Assembly: GCF_918698115.1 (NCBI RefSeq)
Contig: NZ_CAKKLV010000003.1
Location: 62,001-126,000 of the forward strand
Length of the DNA: 64,000 nt
Direction of reading: 5' to 3'
Origin: Peribacillus sp. Bi96
Lineage (GTDB): Bacteria; Bacillota; Bacilli; Bacillales; DSM-1321
Shown here: positions 62,851 to 64,000 of the stretch, piece by piece
Layout: each line of letters begins with the position of its first letter
How positions within the stretch are numbered: position 1 is the stretch's first letter
The notes under the pieces: generated by a model
Seen by the model: the letters and a program-made list of their open reading frames with translations, nothing else
Told to the model about the DNA's origin: nothing
Database searches by the model: none
Position numbers and translations under genes: made by a program

Positions 62851-62939
62851 GGTGTTTCCTTTCTGAAACGCACAATATTCGCATCTACTTCATTATTACT
62901 TTATACTTAAATAACGAACCTTTAGGAAGGAGAATTAAT

Positions 62940-63236
62940 ATGAAACTGACCATTTCCGATCAAGCAGCTAAGTGGTATATTGATGAGTTGGAGCTACAAG
63001 AAGGCTCACATTTGCGCTTTTATGTAAGATATGGTGGATATAGTACCGTCCAAAGCGGATTTTCATTGGGTATCATGCAAGAAGAACCTGAAAATGCAGC
63101 AGCCGTATTAACAATAAATAAAATTAATTTCTATGTAGAAGAAAAAGATATCTGGTACTTTGATGGTCATGATTTACATATTACCTTTAACGAAAATCTG
63201 ACTGAACCTGAATTTCATTATGAAAAAAGTGCATGA
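62940..63236 (+). CDS. yneR: HesB/YneR-family protein
   Basis: 98 residues of the HesB-like (iron-sulfur carrier fold) YneR group: MKLTISDQAAKWYIDELELQEGSHLRFYVRYGG, and GFSLGIMQEEP. The cysteines needed for cluster binding in true A-type carriers are absent, as in other YneR proteins, so its role is unknown. Strong AGGAAGGAG site. Neighbours yneQ and yneP match B. subtilis. Confidence 0.88.
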   Translation: MKLTISDQAAKWYIDELELQEGSHLRFYVRYGGYSTVQSGFSLGIMQEEPENAAAVLTINKINFYVEEKDIWYFDGHDLHITFNENLTEPEFHYEKSA

Positions 63237-63241
63237 CCATG

Positions 63242-63264
63242 CAGCAGCTTCCTGTAAGCTGCTG
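63242..63264 (+). terminator. Terminator after yneR
   Basis: Stem CAGCAGCTT/AAGCTGCTG with 5-base loop, then TTGCATTTTTT; located between convergent yneR and yneQ. Confidence 0.7.
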
Positions 63265-63279
63265 TTGCATTTTTTCTAA

Positions 63280-63573
63280 TTAATCGAGCAGCAATTCATT
63301 AATATTTTCCGCTTTAAGAATTTCCTTTTGCTTATCACCTAATAGGTCATAATGCGAGTAGCCATCCTTCCTGTGATGAATCCACTCTTTTTTCAGACCG
63401 TATTTCTTACCCCACTCCGATAAACGATCTAAATCTTTGCACCCCACTTTTGTGACCGTCTTGCAACCAGGAAATCGGTCATCCAGCCAATAATGAGTTA
63501 AAAAGGCAATTTGACCTTGATCGATTTGCTGCTTCCAGGCCACTACATCTGCCCGTTTAATGCCAAAAGCCAT
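63280..63573 (-). CDS. yneQ: YneQ-like conserved protein
   Basis: 97 residues: MAFGIKRADVVAWKQQIDQGQIAFLTHYWLDDRFPGCKTVTKVGC is characteristic of YneQ, a small conserved Bacillus protein of unknown function. Rich in aromatic and charged residues, no membrane segment. It lies 26 bases after the thioesterase gene in the same direction. Confidence 0.85.
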   Translation of the reverse strand: MAFGIKRADVVAWKQQIDQGQIAFLTHYWLDDRFPGCKTVTKVGCKDLDRLSEWGKKYGLKKEWIHHRKDGYSHYDLLGDKQKEILKAENINELLLD

Positions 63574-63599
63574 TTATAAAATCACCTCAATTATTGTAA

Positions 63600-64000
63600 T
63601 TAAACCATTTCATCCTGTTTTTTATTTTTCTCATAGGCCTCATGCCAATCTGGAAACATTCGTTTGATGGATATTGGGCGGAAGCTGTCCTTTTTAACAC
63701 AAACGTGTGAGGAATGACCAGTGGCCGCCACTTCACTTTTCCCATTAACGATTTCATAACCATAAATGACCCGTAAGCCGTCATACAATTCGATCCAGGT
63801 CTTTACCTTTACCTTATCACCATATCGGACAGGTGTTTTATACGTAGCCTGAATATCCATGACAGGCGAAAGGATTCCATCCGCTTCCATATCTGCATAA
63901 TAAAACCCTAAATCATTAATCAATTTTGTTCTGCCTAGTTCCATCCATATAAAATAATTTGCATGGTAAACGACACCCATTTGGTCCGTCTCGGCATACC
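63600..64000 (-). CDS. yneP: Acyl-CoA thioesterase (YneP, hot-dog fold), 5' end cut
   Basis: The visible part reads YAETDQMGVVYHANYFIWMELGRT, the 4-hydroxybenzoyl-CoA/YbgC-type thioesterase motif with the catalytic Asp. The frame is open through the window edge, so the start lies beyond 64000; an internal ATG at 63980 falls inside the motif and cannot be the start. About 133 residues are visible. It hydrolyses acyl-CoA esters; the physiological substrate is unknown. Confidence 0.9.
   Translation of the reverse strand, partial: YAETDQMGVVYHANYFIWMELGRTKLINDLGFYYADMEADGILSPVMDIQATYKTPVRYGDKVKVKTWIELYDGLRVIYGYEIVNGKSEVAATGHSSHVCVKKDSFRPISIKRMFPDWHEAYEKNKKQDEMV

Overview
The window is chromosomal DNA of a Bacillus-like Firmicute, most likely Peribacillus or a close relative (inference). 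It is AT-rich, uses strong AGGAGG-type ribosome sites with occasional TTG/GTG starts, and carries catabolite-response (cre) boxes. At the right end it keeps a block known from Bacillus subtilis: thioesterase yneP, yneQ, yneR, plsY, the CoA-binding protein gene yneT, parE and parC. No rRNA, tRNA, CRISPR array or intact insertion sequence was found.

Left to right. (1) 1-10.6 kb: an IclR-controlled catabolic cluster. It holds an aspartate-dehydrogenase-like protein, aldehyde dehydrogenase, ThDP-dependent decarboxylase-like enzyme, divergent SDR, two-domain extradiol-dioxygenase-like VOC protein, cupin, IclR regulator, alpha/beta hydrolase and a divergent MFS importer. The enzyme set fits ring or C-C cleavage of an unknown aromatic or cyclic acid. 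A shared 18-bp inverted repeat in two of its promoters may be the IclR operator. (2) 11.3-17.5 kb: a GntR-controlled amino-sugar-acid operon with metallo-deacetylase, DgaE-type ammonia-lyase, KDGP aldolase, KDG-type kinase, GntR and GntP permease. (3) 17.5-25 kb: mixed accessory DNA with a GC-rich repeat, a small bacteriocin-like gene beside a divergent small membrane protein, an acyl-CoA synthetase, a MarR/MFS efflux pair, a 42-bp minisatellite and an oxidoreductase. (4) 25-34.5 kb: cell-wall sugar recovery, with a GlcNAc-type PTS, namZ, nagZ, mupG, murP, murR and murQ; a perfect cre box and TGAAAT palindromes lie upstream of murQ. (5) 34.9-40.6 kb: a liv-type ABC importer. Upstream of it are a decayed acyl-CoA ligase gene, a textbook sigma-54 promoter and the last codons of a lost sigma-54 regulator.

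(6) 40.6-45.4 kb: pantothenate kinase and a MarR-EmrB-EmrA type efflux operon that runs into a broken flavodoxin-family gene. (7) 45.8-53.4 kb: a PAS/sigma-54 activator and a six-gene fatty-acid-like beta-oxidation operon (acyl-CoA ligase, two acyl-CoA dehydrogenases, SDR, two MaoC-type hydratase proteins). Its sigma-54 promoter matches the consensus and lies just upstream of the ligase start, with a TGACT/AGTCA repeat as likely enhancer. The tail of this activator resembles the relic beside the liv operon, so two sister systems probably existed and one has decayed. (8) 53.6-64 kb: housekeeping genes parC, parE, yneT, plsY, a HemAT oxygen sensor, a YycC-like protein, an IS1182-type transposase relic, a Nudix hydrolase, yneR, yneQ and a thioesterase cut by the window end.

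Gene calls come from conserved motifs read by eye; no database search was run. Substrates of regions 1, 2, 5 and 7 are inferred.
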